A DNA stretch of 50,814 nt from JALZCH01 sp036387315 (lineage in GTDB: Bacteria; Acidobacteriota; Blastocatellia; Pyrinomonadales; Pyrinomonadaceae): assembly GCA_036387315.1 (NCBI GenBank), contig DASVTY010000045.1, forward strand, positions 1 to 50,814, given 5' to 3'. The number at the start of each line of letters is the position of its first letter. The stretch's first letter is position 1. This document shows, piece after piece, positions 50,703-50,814 of this stretch. The translations under genes were made by a program, and so were the position numbers. The notes beneath the pieces are model-generated. The model was not told where the DNA came from and searched no databases. It saw only the letters and a program-made list of their open reading frames with translations.

Positions 50703-50814
50703 TTCGGTCGCGCAATCATTCGGGCGAAGGCATCCGAATTTCATGAAATTCGGATGCCTTCGCCCGAATGATTGCGCGACCGAATCAATTATGCGCGCGA
50801 TAGAATAAGTACTC
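50673..50814. repeat. Perfect 142-bp palindrome at the window end
   Basis: Bases 50673-50743 are the exact reverse complement of 50744-50814, with no loop (centre TTTCATGAAA at 50743/50744) and no mismatch in 71 bp. The symmetry starts at 50673, inside the DUF3455 coding sequence, only because the right arm runs out at the last base. That a coding end is mirrored exactly suggests an assembly or library fold-back rather than a natural element. The inner portion may still include a real terminator hairpin. Confidence 0.97.

Noticed and set aside
50744..50814. Hairpin telomere of a linear replicon
   Set aside because: An exact mirror of coding sequence ending at the last base is far better explained by an assembly or library fold-back; no telomere resolvase gene is in the window.

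Overview
The window looks like a chromosomal contig from an uncultured Acidobacteriota, most likely a Blastocatellia/Pyrinomonadaceae-type lineage. This is inferred from gene content: a VWA protein of the kind called 'VWFA-related Acidobacterial domain', an OmpR-type winged helix fused through one membrane segment to TolB-like repeats, two Crp-like regulators lacking an obvious cAMP cassette, and frequent TTG/GTG-extended reading frames. There is no rRNA, tRNA or CRISPR array. The right end is a perfect 142-bp palindrome reaching the last base, so that end is probably an assembly fold-back; the left end starts in what looks like a truncated interspersed repeat.

Layout. (1) 1-5.3 kb: a REP-associated tyrosine transposase (RAYT), a DUF2237 protein, MurQ, a DUF433/DUF5615 toxin-antitoxin pair, a sodium:solute symporter and a secreted coiled-coil protein. 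(2) 5.4-9.0 kb: a large secreted helical protein, a zinc-ribbon membrane protein and the secreted VWA protein. (3) 9.4-20 kb: the cell-elongation cluster mreB-mreC-mreD-mrdA-mrdA'-rodA followed by a class A PBP, with a tandem duplication of the PBP2 gene. The organism is therefore probably rod-shaped with side-wall synthesis by the Rod complex. (4) 20.8-25.9 kb, minus strand: galK, galT, an overlooked micro-ORF, glf (UDP-galactopyranose mutase) and a glycosyltransferase, which fits supply of UDP-galactofuranose to a surface glycan. (5) 26.3-34.4 kb: two hybrid histidine kinases flanking two Crp-type regulators. (6) 34.6-37.6 kb: two tiny membrane proteins, an SDR oxidoreductase and a SYLF+BON secreted protein. 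(7) 37.8-41.2 kb: a LytS/LytT-type two-component pair and a WD40/membrane-protein pair. (8) 41.6-46 kb: a glycosyltransferase lacking its donor-binding half, a membrane GT2 and the winged-helix/TolB protein with candidate direct-repeat operators. (9) 46.3-50.8 kb: an accessory-looking stretch with a gene remnant, an unrecognised 450-residue protein, a secreted 416-residue protein, a catalytically dead IS200-like transposase homologue and a DUF3455 protein.

The most striking non-genic structure is a set of about ten intergenic imperfect palindromes. Each is built from short tandem units of about 7-9 bp whose sequence differs from locus to locus, and they sit directly at gene ends, in several cases overlapping the host gene's stop codon. 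Together with an intact RAYT, a dead relative and a 27-bp perfect palindrome of REP-like character, they suggest an active or recently active hairpin-repeat economy in this genome. No obviously new multi-gene defence or secretion system was identified; the best candidate for unknown biology is the 46.3-50.7 kb stretch.
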